Source: Comamonadaceae bacterium (GTDB taxonomy: Bacteria; Pseudomonadota; Gammaproteobacteria; Burkholderiales; Burkholderiaceae_C). From it: a DNA stretch of 64,000 bases. Each line of letters starts with the position of its first letter. The first letter of the stretch is position 1. The translations under genes and the position numbers were made by a program. The notes beneath the pieces are model-generated. The model was not told the origin of the DNA, did not search any database, and saw only the letters and a list, made by a program, of their open reading frames with translations. Below, piece after piece: positions 46,321 through 54,331 of the stretch. The stretch is taken from positions 102,971-166,970 of the forward strand of contig JAACZV010000009.1 in NCBI GenBank assembly GCA_009996515.1, read 5' to 3'.

Positions 46321-47748
46321 ATGCGCAGAACCCGCAACGCCAAGATCGTCGCCACGCTGGGCCCCGCCAGCTCCGACCGCGACACCGTGCGCCGCCTCTT
46401 CCTGGCCGGCGTCGACGTGTTCCGGCTCAACTTCAGCCACGGCAGCGCCGACGACCACCGCGCCCGCTTCGCCATCCTGCGCGAGCTGGAGCGCGAGACC
46501 GGCCGCCCCATCGGCATCCTGGCCGACCTGCAAGGCCCCAAGCTGCGCGTCGGCACCTTCCGCGACGGCCCGGTGCAGCTGGCCGAGGGCCAGGCCTTCC
46601 GCCTGGACCTGGACCCCGCGCCGGGCGACGCGCAGCGCGCCGGCCTGCCGCATCCGGAGATCTTCGCCGCGCTGGTGCCGGGCGCCGAGCTGCTGCTGGA
46701 CGACGGCCGGCTGCGCCTGGTCGTGGAGCGCTGCGGCGCCGACTTCGCCGAGACCCGCGTCGCCGTGGGCGGCAAGCTGTCCGAGCGCAAGGGCGTCAAC
46801 GTGCCCGGCGTCGTGCTGCCCATCACCGCGCTGACGGCCAAGGACAGGCGCGACCTCGCGCTGGCGCTGGAACTGGGCGCCGACTGGATCGCGCTGTCCT
46901 TCGTGCAGCGGCCCGAGGACGTGGCGGAGGCGAGGGCGCTGATAGGCGGCCGCGCCGCCATCGTCTCCAAGCTGGAGAAGCCCTCGGCCGTGGAGCGGCT
47001 GGACGAGATCGTCGAACTGTCCGACGCCATCATGGTGGCGCGCGGCGACCTGGGCGTGGAGCTGCCGGCCGAGCGCGTGCCGGGCATCCAGAAACGCATC
47101 GTGCGCGCCTGCCGCCGCCTGGGCCGGCCGGTCATCGTGGCGACGCAGATGCTGGAGTCCATGGTGGAGGCGCCCGTGCCCACGCGCGCCGAGGCCTCCG
47201 ACGTCGCGACCGCCATCTACGACGGCGCCGACGCCGTCATGCTGTCGGCCGAGTCGGCCTCGGGCAAGCACCCGGTGGAGGCGGTGGACATGATGAACCG
47301 CATCATCCAGGAGGTGGAGGCCGACCCGCTGTACCGCCAGCTCATCGACGCCTCGCACAGCGCGGCCACGACCGACCGCGGCGCCGCCGACACGGCCGAC
47401 GCCGTCTGCTGCGCGATGCGCCGCACGGTGTCGCTGCTGCGGGCCGCGGCCATCGTCTGCTACACCAGCTCCGGCCACACCAGCCTGCGCGCCGCCCGCG
47501 AGCGACCCGAGTCGCCCATCCTCAGCCTCACGCCCAGCCTCGCGGCAGCGCGCCGCCTGGCGCTGGCCTGGGGCGTGCATTCGGTGCATGCCGAGGACGC
47601 GGCCGACGAGCACCGCATGAGCGAGATCGCCTGCGCGGCCGCGCGCCGCGAGGGCTTTGCCGAGGCGGGCCAGACCATCGTCGCCATCGCCGGCGTTCCC
47701 TTTGGCACGCCGGGCACGACCAATCTGCTGCGGATCGCGACGGTTTGA
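46321..47748 (+). CDS. pyk: Pyruvate kinase
   Basis: 475 aa. NAKIVATLGPAS, RLNFSHG, ADLQGPKLRVG and the active-site motif IVSKLEKPSAVERLDEIV with MVARGDLGVE and IVATQMLESM. Its place in the glyoxylate-glycerate operon resembles TtuE of tartrate loci and suggests a pathway-specific isoenzyme that completes glyoxylate conversion to pyruvate; a separate housekeeping enzyme is likely elsewhere. Six bases after the glycerate kinase gene. Confidence 0.95.
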   Translation: MRRTRNAKIVATLGPASSDRDTVRRLFLAGVDVFRLNFSHGSADDHRARFAILRELERETGRPIGILADLQGPKLRVGTFRDGPVQLAEGQAFRLDLDPAPGDAQRAGLPHPEIFAALVPGAELLLDDGRLRLVVERCGADFAETRVAVGGKLSERKGVNVPGVVLPITALTAKDRRDLALALELGADWIALSFVQRPEDVAEARALIGGRAAIVSKLEKPSAVERLDEIVELSDAIMVARGDLGVELPAERVPGIQKRIVRACRRLGRPVIVATQMLESMVEAPVPTRAEASDVATAIYDGADAVMLSAESASGKHPVEAVDMMNRIIQEVEADPLYRQLIDASHSAATTDRGAADTADAVCCAMRRTVSLLRAAAIVCYTSSGHTSLRAARERPESPILSLTPSLAAARRLALAWGVHSVHAEDAADEHRMSEIACAAARREGFAEAGQTIVAIAGVPFGTPGTTNLLRIATV

Positions 47749-47752
47749 ATGC

Positions 47753-47784
47753 AAGGCGGCCAGCCAGGGGCTGGTGGCCGCCTT
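47753..47784 (+). terminator. Hairpin after pyk
   Basis: Outer arms AAGGCGGCC/GGCCGCCTT (9 perfect pairs) with an inner AGCC/GGCT stem, four bases after the pyk stop. No strong T run follows. Probably ends the gcl operon or protects its 3' end. It lies outside the inserted element. Confidence 0.65.
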
Positions 47785-47801
47785 CCGTCGACGCTTGAAT
47801 A

Positions 47802-47848
47802 TTGCCGACAATGTGCAATATCGGTGCGCAACGCGACTTATGTTAACC
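47802..47848. repeat. Left junction of inserted element (dif-like)
   Basis: TTGCCGACAATGTGCA (47802-47817) matches TTGGCGACAATGTGCA at the right end in 15 of 16 bases. The first 10-11 bases would be a XerC arm and TGTGCA the central hexamer of a dif-type site. The base pattern after TGTGCA does not look like a XerD arm here, as expected for a phage-derived junction. A further XerD-arm-like TTATGTTAACC lies at 47838-47848. Confidence 0.5.
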
Positions 47849-48041
47849 GTGCTCCGCCTCCAACGTGAAGGCCGTCGCGTGACGAACCCGCAGTGCATAC
47901 GACAGAGCAGCCCCCTCGGGCATCGCACCTGCGGAGCGCGTCCACTCGCCATTCAACAAGACCCACACACGCCAACGAATCACTGACGGCGGAAGAGGGC
48001 GGTTTGCTTGATGTGTGCTCAAGTGTCCTAGTGATAAATCT

Positions 48042-48062
48042 AGGCCGGCCTCCGGCCGGCCT
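48042..48062. other. Perfect hairpin in the noncoding end of the element
   Basis: AGGCCGGCC/GGCCGGCCT, nine perfect pairs with a TCC loop. It lies in the 300 bases (47849-48151) between the HTH gene and the left junction, where I see no gene. Read on the minus strand it is followed by TAGATTTATC, so it could terminate the operon; in ssDNA phages such hairpins also act as packaging signals or second-strand origins. Confidence 0.5.
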
Positions 48063-48151
48063 GGTCGCGCTAGCGCTGCGCCCCGTCCGGCCGAATGCCG
48101 CCCATCAGTTGGCCTTGAGGACACGAACACGACCCCCACAGATCAACCGAC

Positions 48152-48517
48152 CTAACCGCGGGCCTGCAAGGCCTTTGGAGCGCCGTTGAAGGGCAAAGAC
48201 TGGGGGTTCCCACCCCCAGCCCCCCAACCAGCCAAAACGCCCTGCAGAGAAGCGCCAGCTTCCGCACGACCAACGCCACCAGACCAGACAAAGGCGGGCC
48301 ATCGCTCAACAACCGATGCACGAATGCGTGCAACAACCCAAGGCCCCGGATCAAGCCCTAACAGATCGCAGAGCATCAACACCAGCTCCGGAGAAAGGTG
48401 GCCCCGACCCTTTGCAGACAACAACGCGCCCTCCGACACGCCGAGCCGGACAGCGACTGATCGCAACGAGCCGAGAGCGGCCGCGCGATCCAACAAGGCA
48501 CGAGATGTGTACATCAT
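48152..48517 (-). CDS. HTH protein of phage type (DUF3693-like)
   Basis: About 121 aa from ATG 48517 (or 48514). Residues 1-60 form a helix-turn-helix: LLDRAAALGSLRSVAVRLGV, then SEGALLSAKGRGHLSPELVL and a final DLLGLDPGPWVVARIRAS, a pattern seen in DUF3693 proteins of filamentous phages of Xanthomonas and Stenotrophomonas. The C-terminal half is Gly/Ala-rich without clear fold. It overlaps the preceding stop (ATGATGA). Possibly the element's repressor or copy-control factor. Confidence 0.6.
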   Translation of the reverse strand: MMYTSRALLDRAAALGSLRSVAVRLGVSEGALLSAKGRGHLSPELVLMLCDLLGLDPGPWVVARIRASVVERWPAFVWSGGVGRAEAGASLQGVLAGWGAGGGNPQSLPFNGAPKALQARG

Positions 48518-48855
48518 GACGACACTGCCCCGTCGAGGCCTGAATGGCGGTTTTCGGGCATCGGCACAAGGCGATAGTCCTCGTTGACCCCCTTCCCGAA
48601 CCACTCAACTGCGTAGATGCCCGGAACCCGTAGGTTCTCAATCGGCTCATCGCCGACCACAGATGACAAGGACGAAAAGATCAATCGGCCCGAGAAGTCA
48701 AAGAGGTCGACGGTGAGATCCTCAGGCGACTGCCAGGCGCGCTTCACCAAGACGTCCCACACAGAGATGGCCTCGCGCCAAGAGGCGAAACCGTGAAATT
48801 CGCAAGTGTCACCACACATCGCCTTGATCGTGAACTCGCAACCGTTACTGCTCAT
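48514..48855 (-). CDS. Unknown 113-aa protein between Rep and HTH genes
   Basis: ATG 48855 overlaps the rep stop as ATGA, with GGGGG upstream. I do not recognise the family. It has no signal peptide or membrane span, contains two Cys near the start (KAMCGDTCEF), and is mostly beta-like (LTVDLFDFSGRLIFSSL, GIYAVEWFGKGVNEDYRLVP). Its place after rep is that of the ssDNA-binding protein (gV or RstB-like) in filamentous phages, so that role is a reasonable guess only. Confidence 0.6.
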   Translation of the reverse strand: MSSNGCEFTIKAMCGDTCEFHGFASWREAISVWDVLVKRAWQSPEDLTVDLFDFSGRLIFSSLSSVVGDEPIENLRVPGIYAVEWFGKGVNEDYRLVPMPENRHSGLDGAVSS

Positions 48856-49733
48856 AAGACCCCCTTTGAAGACGGCGCGCATAACGCCGCTATCCAATAC
48901 ACAAAGCCGTCAGGCGAAAGCCAATGGGTGTACTCAGCGCCTGGCCCGACGACCTCCTCAAAGACCAAGCCCACCAGTTCCGCCGACATGCCGTCGCCGG
49001 TCCTCGGAAAAAGCATGGTCACCCGCTCAGGCGCCGGCCAATCCCCCCCAGCCCAGTAGCGTTTGCGATTCAGATCGCCGTCCCCGAAGTCCTTCGACAA
49101 GTACTTCGTGATGTAGCGAGCAATGCGCAAGCTGCTGGCCCGCGAGCGAGCACGACGCTTGGACTCATCAAAGTTCCCGCCTAACGTCCCAACCACACTG
49201 CGCCAGATCGAGCGCAATACGGCCCAGCTTTTGACCTTGGAACCTTGGTGAGACAGAACGCGCGGCAGCCGATGTGTGGCCACGTGTAGATGAAGTGCGC
49301 CGCGCTTTTGAACCTCAACGACAGCGAGGTATGCGAAGTCCGGGATGACGCGCCTGATGCGCCGGACGGTTTCTTTCCAATGACGAGCGAGCAGCTCGCG
49401 GTCCTGAACGTTCTCCCGATAGGTGAACGTGAACAATGAATCAAAGCCTGATGCTTTGCACCTGATGCGGGCAGCAGCTCTAGCGCGCCTTGAGGCGCGG
49501 GCAATGCTTGCTTCGCGGTCGCCATCTCCGCGAGCGGCCCCATTGGGGGGCCCATCGTCCCAGGTAAGCGTAAGTGGGTCACAACCCAGCGGGACTTCTG
49601 AGAGCGTTTTATACCTCGTGATCGAGGCTTCCTTGTGCCCGTTGTGGAACGTGCGCAACGAGACCCGGTCCCAGACCTGGCCACCATGACGCTCAAACTC
49701 AGATTGGGTGAAGCTGCCTATACTTCTGGGCAT
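48852..49733 (-). CDS. Rolling-circle replication initiator (inovirus-type HUH Rep)
   Basis: 293 aa. HUH endonuclease motifs in order: SLFTFTYRENV (motif 1, about 99-109), VEVQKRGALHLHV with the metal-binding His-Leu-His at 148-150 (motif 2), and ARYITKYLSK with candidate nucleophile Tyr207 and Tyr211 (motif 3). The QKRGA-H-H sequence is common in Reps of filamentous phages. It nicks its own origin to start single-strand synthesis. GAGGTG precedes ATG 49733, and an AT-rich dyad AGAAATTTCT (49757-49766) lies in its upstream region, a candidate operator. Confidence 0.85.
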   Translation of the reverse strand: MPRSIGSFTQSEFERHGGQVWDRVSLRTFHNGHKEASITRYKTLSEVPLGCDPLTLTWDDGPPNGAARGDGDREASIARASRRARAAARIRCKASGFDSLFTFTYRENVQDRELLARHWKETVRRIRRVIPDFAYLAVVEVQKRGALHLHVATHRLPRVLSHQGSKVKSWAVLRSIWRSVVGTLGGNFDESKRRARSRASSLRIARYITKYLSKDFGDGDLNRKRYWAGGDWPAPERVTMLFPRTGDGMSAELVGLVFEEVVGPGAEYTHWLSPDGFVYWIAALCAPSSKGVL

Positions 49734-49863
49734 CTCACCACCTCGGCTATCAGCATAGAAATTTCTCCGGTGAGGTCACGGCCCTGGGTGCTTCCAACAC
49801 CGCAGGGCCATTTCTTTTGCTGCGCACGAGATGCTCAAACGACCGCCGTACGGGTCAAACCGC

Positions 49864-49891
49864 CTTGGCGACAATGTGCATTATGTAAAAC
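49864..49891. repeat. Right junction of inserted element (dif-like)
   Basis: CTTGGCGACAA (XerC-like arm), TGTGCA (central hexamer), TTATGTAAAAC (XerD-like arm). The last arm closely matches the TTATGT(T/A)AAA core conserved in bacterial dif sites. Combining the left XerC arm with this XerD arm gives a plausible intact host site split by the element. Assignment is by resemblance; the dif of this species was not known to me. Confidence 0.55.
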
Positions 49892-50192
49892 GACAAATGC
49901 ACTTTGGCTCTGGACGTCGTTGAAGCGTCTTCCGGCGTTGATGGCGGCACGCGATCTGCATGTCCAGTTCGACCGCGGCAATGCCCAGGAAATGCCTCCC
50001 CCTGGCACTGTCGAACTCGAAGATTGCGACGCCGTCCGGCTGAAGCACCCGCCGCGACAGCCATTCCCTCGAACGCCATCGATGTCGAGCGCGGCCCGCA
50101 ACCGCTGGCGACGAGCCGAGCCAAGTGGCGCAAGACCAACGGCTTGACAACCATCAAGCGCTCCAGCCCCGCGGGGCGTTAGCGTGGCGGCC
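49892..50192. other. Gap without supported gene right of the element
   Basis: About 300 bases. Short frames exist on both strands but none has a ribosome binding site or recognisable sequence. A minus-strand stretch (50.0-50.1 kb) reads somewhat protein-like (QPDGVAIFEFDSARGRHFLG) and might be a remnant. CCCCGCGGGG just before the protease start could form a short hairpin. Confidence 0.5.
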
Positions 50193-51185
50193 ATGCCCAA
50201 ACCCTGCCGCGTCCCCGCCCTGCTCCTCATCTGCGCGCTGCTGGCCCTGCCGGCCGCGGCCCAGACCGCAGGCACGGCTCGCGCCCTGGCCAAGACCCAG
50301 CCCACCAGCTTCGCCGACGCCTACCAGCGCGGCTCGGCCTGGAGCGTGGGCGTCTACATGTTCGTGGCCGGCGAGGAGGATCCGCGCGTGGGCGCGGGCT
50401 TCTTCATTGACGACAAGGGCCGCATCGCGACGGCCGCCCACCTGCTGGGCGAGTCGCCGCAGATCCTGGTGGCCCTGCCCGACAAGCGGCTGATCGCCGC
50501 CGAGGTGGAGGGCCAGGACGAAACGGCCGACATCGCGTTGCTGCGCGTGGACCCGCCGCCGCCCATGCGACCCGTGTTCGCCCGGCCCGGCAGCCTGCGT
50601 GTGGGCGACTGGGTGATGGCCATCGGCGAGCCCTTCGGCCTGGAGCATTCGGTGTCGGCCGGCATCGTCAGCGGCAAGGACCGCCATTTCGGCGACGACG
50701 GCGAGCTGATGTTCATCCAGAGCGACGTGGCGCTGAACCCCGGCAATTCCGGCGGCCCGCTGCTGGACGCCACTGGTGCCATCGCCGGCATGAACGCCCG
50801 CACCATCGTGGGCCCCGCCGGCACGCCGGGCGCCAGCCTGGCCATTCCCATCGACATCGTGCTGCAGATCGTCGGCGAGCTGCGCCAGGACAGCCGCGCC
50901 CCGGCGCGGCCGCGGCTGGGCGCGCAGTTCGACGACGTGCCGCCGCTGACCGCCTGGGCCGCGGGCCGCCGCGAGACCAGCGGCGCGCTGGTGCTGACCG
51001 TCCCGCGCGGCAGCCTGGCGGAGCGGCTGCAGCTGCGCAGCGGCGACATCGTCACGGCCATGAACGGCCGCCCCATTGGCGGCAGCGCCGATCTCGTCAA
51101 CGCGCTGCTGGCCTGGCGCATGGTGGCAGGCACGCGCATCGCGGTGGTGCGGGCCGGCAAGGAGCTGCTGCTGACGCTGGATTGA
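50193..51185 (+). CDS. HtrA-like periplasmic serine protease with PDZ domain
   Basis: 330 aa from ATG 50193 (GTG 50184 possible). Signal peptide (VPALLLICALLALPAAAQ). Catalytic triad: His in IATAAHLLG, Asp in TADIALLRV, Ser in NPGNSGGPLL. One C-terminal PDZ-like domain (GALVLTVPRGSLAERLQLRS, then GDIVTAMNGRPI). Degrades or guards misfolded envelope proteins. Shorter than DegP, with one PDZ, like DegS but without a membrane anchor after the signal. Confidence 0.9.
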   Translation: MPKPCRVPALLLICALLALPAAAQTAGTARALAKTQPTSFADAYQRGSAWSVGVYMFVAGEEDPRVGAGFFIDDKGRIATAAHLLGESPQILVALPDKRLIAAEVEGQDETADIALLRVDPPPPMRPVFARPGSLRVGDWVMAIGEPFGLEHSVSAGIVSGKDRHFGDDGELMFIQSDVALNPGNSGGPLLDATGAIAGMNARTIVGPAGTPGASLAIPIDIVLQIVGELRQDSRAPARPRLGAQFDDVPPLTAWAAGRRETSGALVLTVPRGSLAERLQLRSGDIVTAMNGRPIGGSADLVNALLAWRMVAGTRIAVVRAGKELLLTLD

Positions 51186-51188
51186 CGC

Positions 51189-51611
51189 TCAGCGGATCAG
51201 CAGCACCGGCACCCGGGTCTGGGCTAGCAGCCGGCCCGCCACCGAGCCCAGCAGCGCGCTGGTGAAGGCGCCATGGCCGTGCGAGCCCATCACGAGCAGG
51301 TCGGGCTTCTCGGCCGCCACGATCTCCGCCAGCGTGTCGCCGGGGCGGCCCACGGCGTGGCGCTCGCGCCAGCGCCAGCCCTGCATCTGCGCGAACTCCC
51401 GCACCGGCTTGAGCACCTTCTCGCCCTCGTCGGCGTAGTACTGCCGCAGGGCGTCGTGCGGCAGGAAGCCGGCCGCGTGCGGCGGCAGCTCGTCCGTCAC
51501 GTGCAGCGCGACGAACTCGTTGTCGGGCGCCACCAGCTCGCCATGCGCGGCGATGTAGCTCAGCATGCGCTTGGTGTAGGGGCTGCCGTCGACCGCAAGG
51601 CCAATCTTCAT
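51189..51611 (-). CDS. Universal stress protein
   Basis: 140-aa UspA-fold protein. Starts MKIGLAVDGSPYTKRML and ends with the nucleotide-binding motif MGSHGHGAFTSALLGSVAGR (G-2x-G-9x-G-S/T type), so probably ATP-binding. Converges on the protease gene. Role in stress survival is inferred from family. Confidence 0.92.
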   Translation of the reverse strand: MKIGLAVDGSPYTKRMLSYIAAHGELVAPDNEFVALHVTDELPPHAAGFLPHDALRQYYADEGEKVLKPVREFAQMQGWRWRERHAVGRPGDTLAEIVAAEKPDLLVMGSHGHGAFTSALLGSVAGRLLAQTRVPVLLIR

Positions 51612-51707
51612 GGGAGTCTCCTTGCGCCCTGGCGGGCGTGGTTGCCATGCTGCGCCCGCCGCGCGCCCATCGGCTTGCGCTGGGTCAAGCCCGGCCCCGC
51701 GGCCGCG

Positions 51708-52283
51708 TCAGTCCGCCCTCGCGCCGGCCTCGCGCAGGCGGGCCAGCCATTTCGCGACACCGCGCTCGCCCAGCTGCTCCACGCCGCCCACCAGCGTCTC
51801 ATGCACGGGCGCAAAGCCGACAAAGCCCAGGATGTTGCGCTCCAGCGACTTCACGCTGTGGGCGCGGAAATACCAGCGGTAGACCAGCGCGGGCATGCCC
51901 AGCGTGACGACCACCCGCGCCGAGCGGCCCTTGAGCAGCTTGGCCGGGTTGCCGCGCCCCTGGCCGATGGCAAAGCCGGGCCGCGCCACCTGCTCTAGCA
52001 TGGCCTTCAGCAAGGCCGGCATGTCGCCCAGCCACAGCGGGAAGAACAGCACGACGTGTCCGGCCCACTCGATGTCCCGCTGCACCGGCGCCAGCGCGGC
52101 GGGCACAGCGCCCTGCTCCCAGTCCTGCTGGCTGCGCAGCAGCGGGAAGTCCAGCCGGGCGACGTCCACCACGCGCACCTCGTGGCCGCCCTGGCGGGCG
52201 CCGGCGGCATAGGCGTCGGCCAGCGCGTGGCAAAGGTGGTGCTGCGAAACGTCGGGATGGCCCTGGATCAGCAGGATGTTCAT
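51708..52283 (-). CDS. Flavodoxin-fold NAD(P)H quinone oxidoreductase
   Basis: 191 aa from MNILLIQGHPD at 52283. FMN-binding loops ILLIQGHPDVSQHHLC, VLFFPLWLGDMPALLKAMLE and TLGMPALVYRWYF match the KefF/MdaB-type two-electron quinone reductases, which protect against quinone stress. An alternate GTG lies two codons upstream. Confidence 0.88.
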   Translation of the reverse strand: MNILLIQGHPDVSQHHLCHALADAYAAGARQGGHEVRVVDVARLDFPLLRSQQDWEQGAVPAALAPVQRDIEWAGHVVLFFPLWLGDMPALLKAMLEQVARPGFAIGQGRGNPAKLLKGRSARVVVTLGMPALVYRWYFRAHSVKSLERNILGFVGFAPVHETLVGGVEQLGERGVAKWLARLREAGARAD

Positions 52284-52433
52284 GACCACAGGCTAGCGAG
52301 CGGGGCCTGTGCTGCCCTTGCGATGCGTCAAGCCACCGACGCGGCCGGACGCTGCCGCCAGCCACTACGATGCCGCCCCTGGACATTGATGAGGGGCTTG
52401 GATGCCGTGGACGGTTTTTGCTGAGGGGTGCCC

Positions 52434-53306
52434 GTGGGCGTGAAGCTGCTGGTGGGCCTGGTCTGGCTGCTGAGCTGGCTGCCTTTTCGCGCCCTCTCGG
52501 CGCTGGGCTGGCTGGTCGGCGGCCTGATCGCCGCCCTGCCGACCTCGCGCCGCCACATCGGCGAGGTCAACCTGCGCCTGTGTCTGCCGGAGCTGAGCGA
52601 GGCCCAACGCCGCCGGCTGCTGCGCCGGCACTTCGTCGCCATGGTGCAGATGCTGCTGGAGTACGGCTACGGCTGGTTCGCCTCGCGCGAGCGCCTCAAG
52701 CGCCTGGTGCGCATCGAAGGCCTGGAGCGGCTGCGCGCGCTGGACGGCCGCAACGTCATCCTGATGATGCCCCACTTCACCGGCCTGGACCTGGCCGGTC
52801 TGCGCGTGTCGCTGGAGACGCCGCTGGTCAGCATCTACTCGGTGCAGAAAGACCCCTGGCTAGACGCCTTCTTCCGCGCCCGACGGCTGCGCTTCGGCAC
52901 CGGCATCATCTTCGCGCGCCAGCAGGGTACGCGGCCCACGCTGCGGGCGCTGCGCGAGGGCTACCGGTTGTACTACCTGCCCGACCAGGACTTCGGCCAC
53001 CGCGACTCGGTCTTCGTGCCCTTCTTCGGCGTGCCGGCCGCCACCATCGCCGGGCTGTCGCGCATGGCGGCCGCGTCGCAGGCCGTGGTGCTGCCCTGCT
53101 ATCCGCGGCGCGAGGCCGACGGCTACACGCTGGTCATCGAGCCGGCACTGGACGGTTTCCCCAGCGGCGACATCGTGGCCGACGCCACGCGCATGAACGC
53201 CGTCATCGAGGCGCAGGCGCGCCGACAATTGCACCAGTACTTCTGGCTGCACAAGCGCTTCAAGTCGCGCCCGCCTGGCGAGGCCGACTTCTACGCCCGG
53301 CCCTGA
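52434..53306 (+). CDS. LpxL/HtrB-like lipid A acyltransferase
   Basis: About 290 aa. N-terminal membrane anchor (GVKLLVGLVWLLSWLPFRAL), then the acyltransferase motif HFTGLD (H-x4-D) near residue 115 and the DQDFGHRDSVFVPFFG and PCYPRREADGY blocks of the LpxL family. Adds a secondary acyl chain to lipid A at the inner membrane. GTG 52434 is chosen for its GAGGGG site; GTG 52428 is too close. Forms a pair with lpxO, four bases downstream. Confidence 0.9.
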   Translation: MGVKLLVGLVWLLSWLPFRALSALGWLVGGLIAALPTSRRHIGEVNLRLCLPELSEAQRRRLLRRHFVAMVQMLLEYGYGWFASRERLKRLVRIEGLERLRALDGRNVILMMPHFTGLDLAGLRVSLETPLVSIYSVQKDPWLDAFFRARRLRFGTGIIFARQQGTRPTLRALREGYRLYYLPDQDFGHRDSVFVPFFGVPAATIAGLSRMAAASQAVVLPCYPRREADGYTLVIEPALDGFPSGDIVADATRMNAVIEAQARRQLHQYFWLHKRFKSRPPGEADFYARP

Positions 53307-53309
53307 ACC

Positions 53310-54230
53310 ATGACCCACAACATTCCCTACATCAAGCTCGCCATCGTGGCGGTCTTCGTGGCCAGCACGGTCTACGTGCACTTCCGCGGCCGCGTGCGGC
53401 TGCGCTTCTTCCGCCAGCTGATGGACCACTCCACCTTCATGGCGCCCATCAACTGCCTGATGTACATGTTCTCGCGGCTGCCGGCCAAGCCCTATCTGCC
53501 GGTGGCGGGCTTCCCGGAGCTCAAGCTGCTGCAGGACCACTGGCAGGACATCCGCGCCGAGGCCTACAAGCTGGCCGAGGCCGGCGAGATCAAGAAGAGC
53601 GACAAGTACAACGACGCCGGCTTCAACAGCTTCTTCAAGACCGGCTGGACGCGTTTTCACCTGAAGTGGTACGGCGACGCCCATCCGTCCGCGAAGGCGC
53701 TGTGCCCGGTGACGACCGAGCTGCTGCAGCGCATCCCGACCGTGAAGGCCGCCATGTTCGCGGCGCTGCCGCCCGGTGGCCGCCTGGTCACGCACCGTGA
53801 CCCCTTCGCCGGCTCGGTGCGCTACCACCTGGGCCTGGTCACGCCCAATGACGACCGCTGCTACATCTCGGTGGATGGCGAGCGCTACTCCTGGCGCGAC
53901 GGCGAGGGCGTGATCTTCGATGAGACCTATCTGCACTACGCCGAGAACCAGTCCGACCAGATGCGCATCATCCTGTTCTGCGACGTCGAACGGCCGCTGA
54001 ACAACCCGGTCGCACGCTGGTTCAACCACTTCATCAGCCACACGCTGATCCGCGCGGCCGCGGCGCCCAACTCCGACACCGACAAGACCGGCGGCATCAA
54101 CCGGCTGTTTGCCTATGTGCAGCAGGTGCGCCTGTTCGGCAAGCGCATCAAGGCCAGGAGCCGCTTCGCCTACTACGGGCTGCAGTGGCTGATCTTCGGC
54201 GGCCTGCTGCTGTGGTGGCTGCTCGGCTGA
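53310..54230 (+). CDS. lpxO: Lipid A 2-hydroxylase LpxO
   Basis: 306 aa, Fe(II)/2-oxoglutarate dioxygenase of the aspartyl/asparaginyl hydroxylase fold with hydrophobic ends (IKLAIVAVFVASTVYVHF and YYGLQWLIFGGLLLWWLLG). His-Arg-Asp in VTHRDPFAGSVRYHLGL and the second His in DETYLHYAENQ are the iron ligands. Hydroxylates the secondary acyl chain placed by an LpxL-type enzyme, so the neighbouring gene supplies its substrate. Confidence 0.93.
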   Translation: MTHNIPYIKLAIVAVFVASTVYVHFRGRVRLRFFRQLMDHSTFMAPINCLMYMFSRLPAKPYLPVAGFPELKLLQDHWQDIRAEAYKLAEAGEIKKSDKYNDAGFNSFFKTGWTRFHLKWYGDAHPSAKALCPVTTELLQRIPTVKAAMFAALPPGGRLVTHRDPFAGSVRYHLGLVTPNDDRCYISVDGERYSWRDGEGVIFDETYLHYAENQSDQMRIILFCDVERPLNNPVARWFNHFISHTLIRAAAAPNSDTDKTGGINRLFAYVQQVRLFGKRIKARSRFAYYGLQWLIFGGLLLWWLLG

Positions 54231-54331
54231 CCCCTCCCCGCGCCACGCCCCGTGGCAACCCTGAATGACGAACGGGATGCGCCTGCCCGGGCGCTAACCT
54301 GCCCCGTACCAACCGATACGCCTTCCCGCCC

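Larger units (their letters stand above)
47806..49880 (-). mobile_element. Satellite-like filamentous phage (inovirus) element, about 2.1 kb
   Basis: Bounded by the 12-base repeat CGACAATGTGCA. It carries only three tightly overlapping minus-strand genes: a rolling-circle Rep, a 113-aa unknown protein and an HTH protein, with noncoding ends that hold hairpins. No coat, adsorption or Zot-like gene is present, so it cannot form particles alone. Size and content recall RS1, the satellite of CTXphi. By eye it is less GC-rich than both flanks. Integration by host XerCD at dif is the usual route for such phages and fits the junctions. A decayed full prophage is an alternative. Confidence 0.6.

Noticed and set aside
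49892..50150. Possible gene fragment right of the inserted element
   Set aside because: Short frames on both strands, no ribosome binding site and no recognisable motif; at most a remnant.
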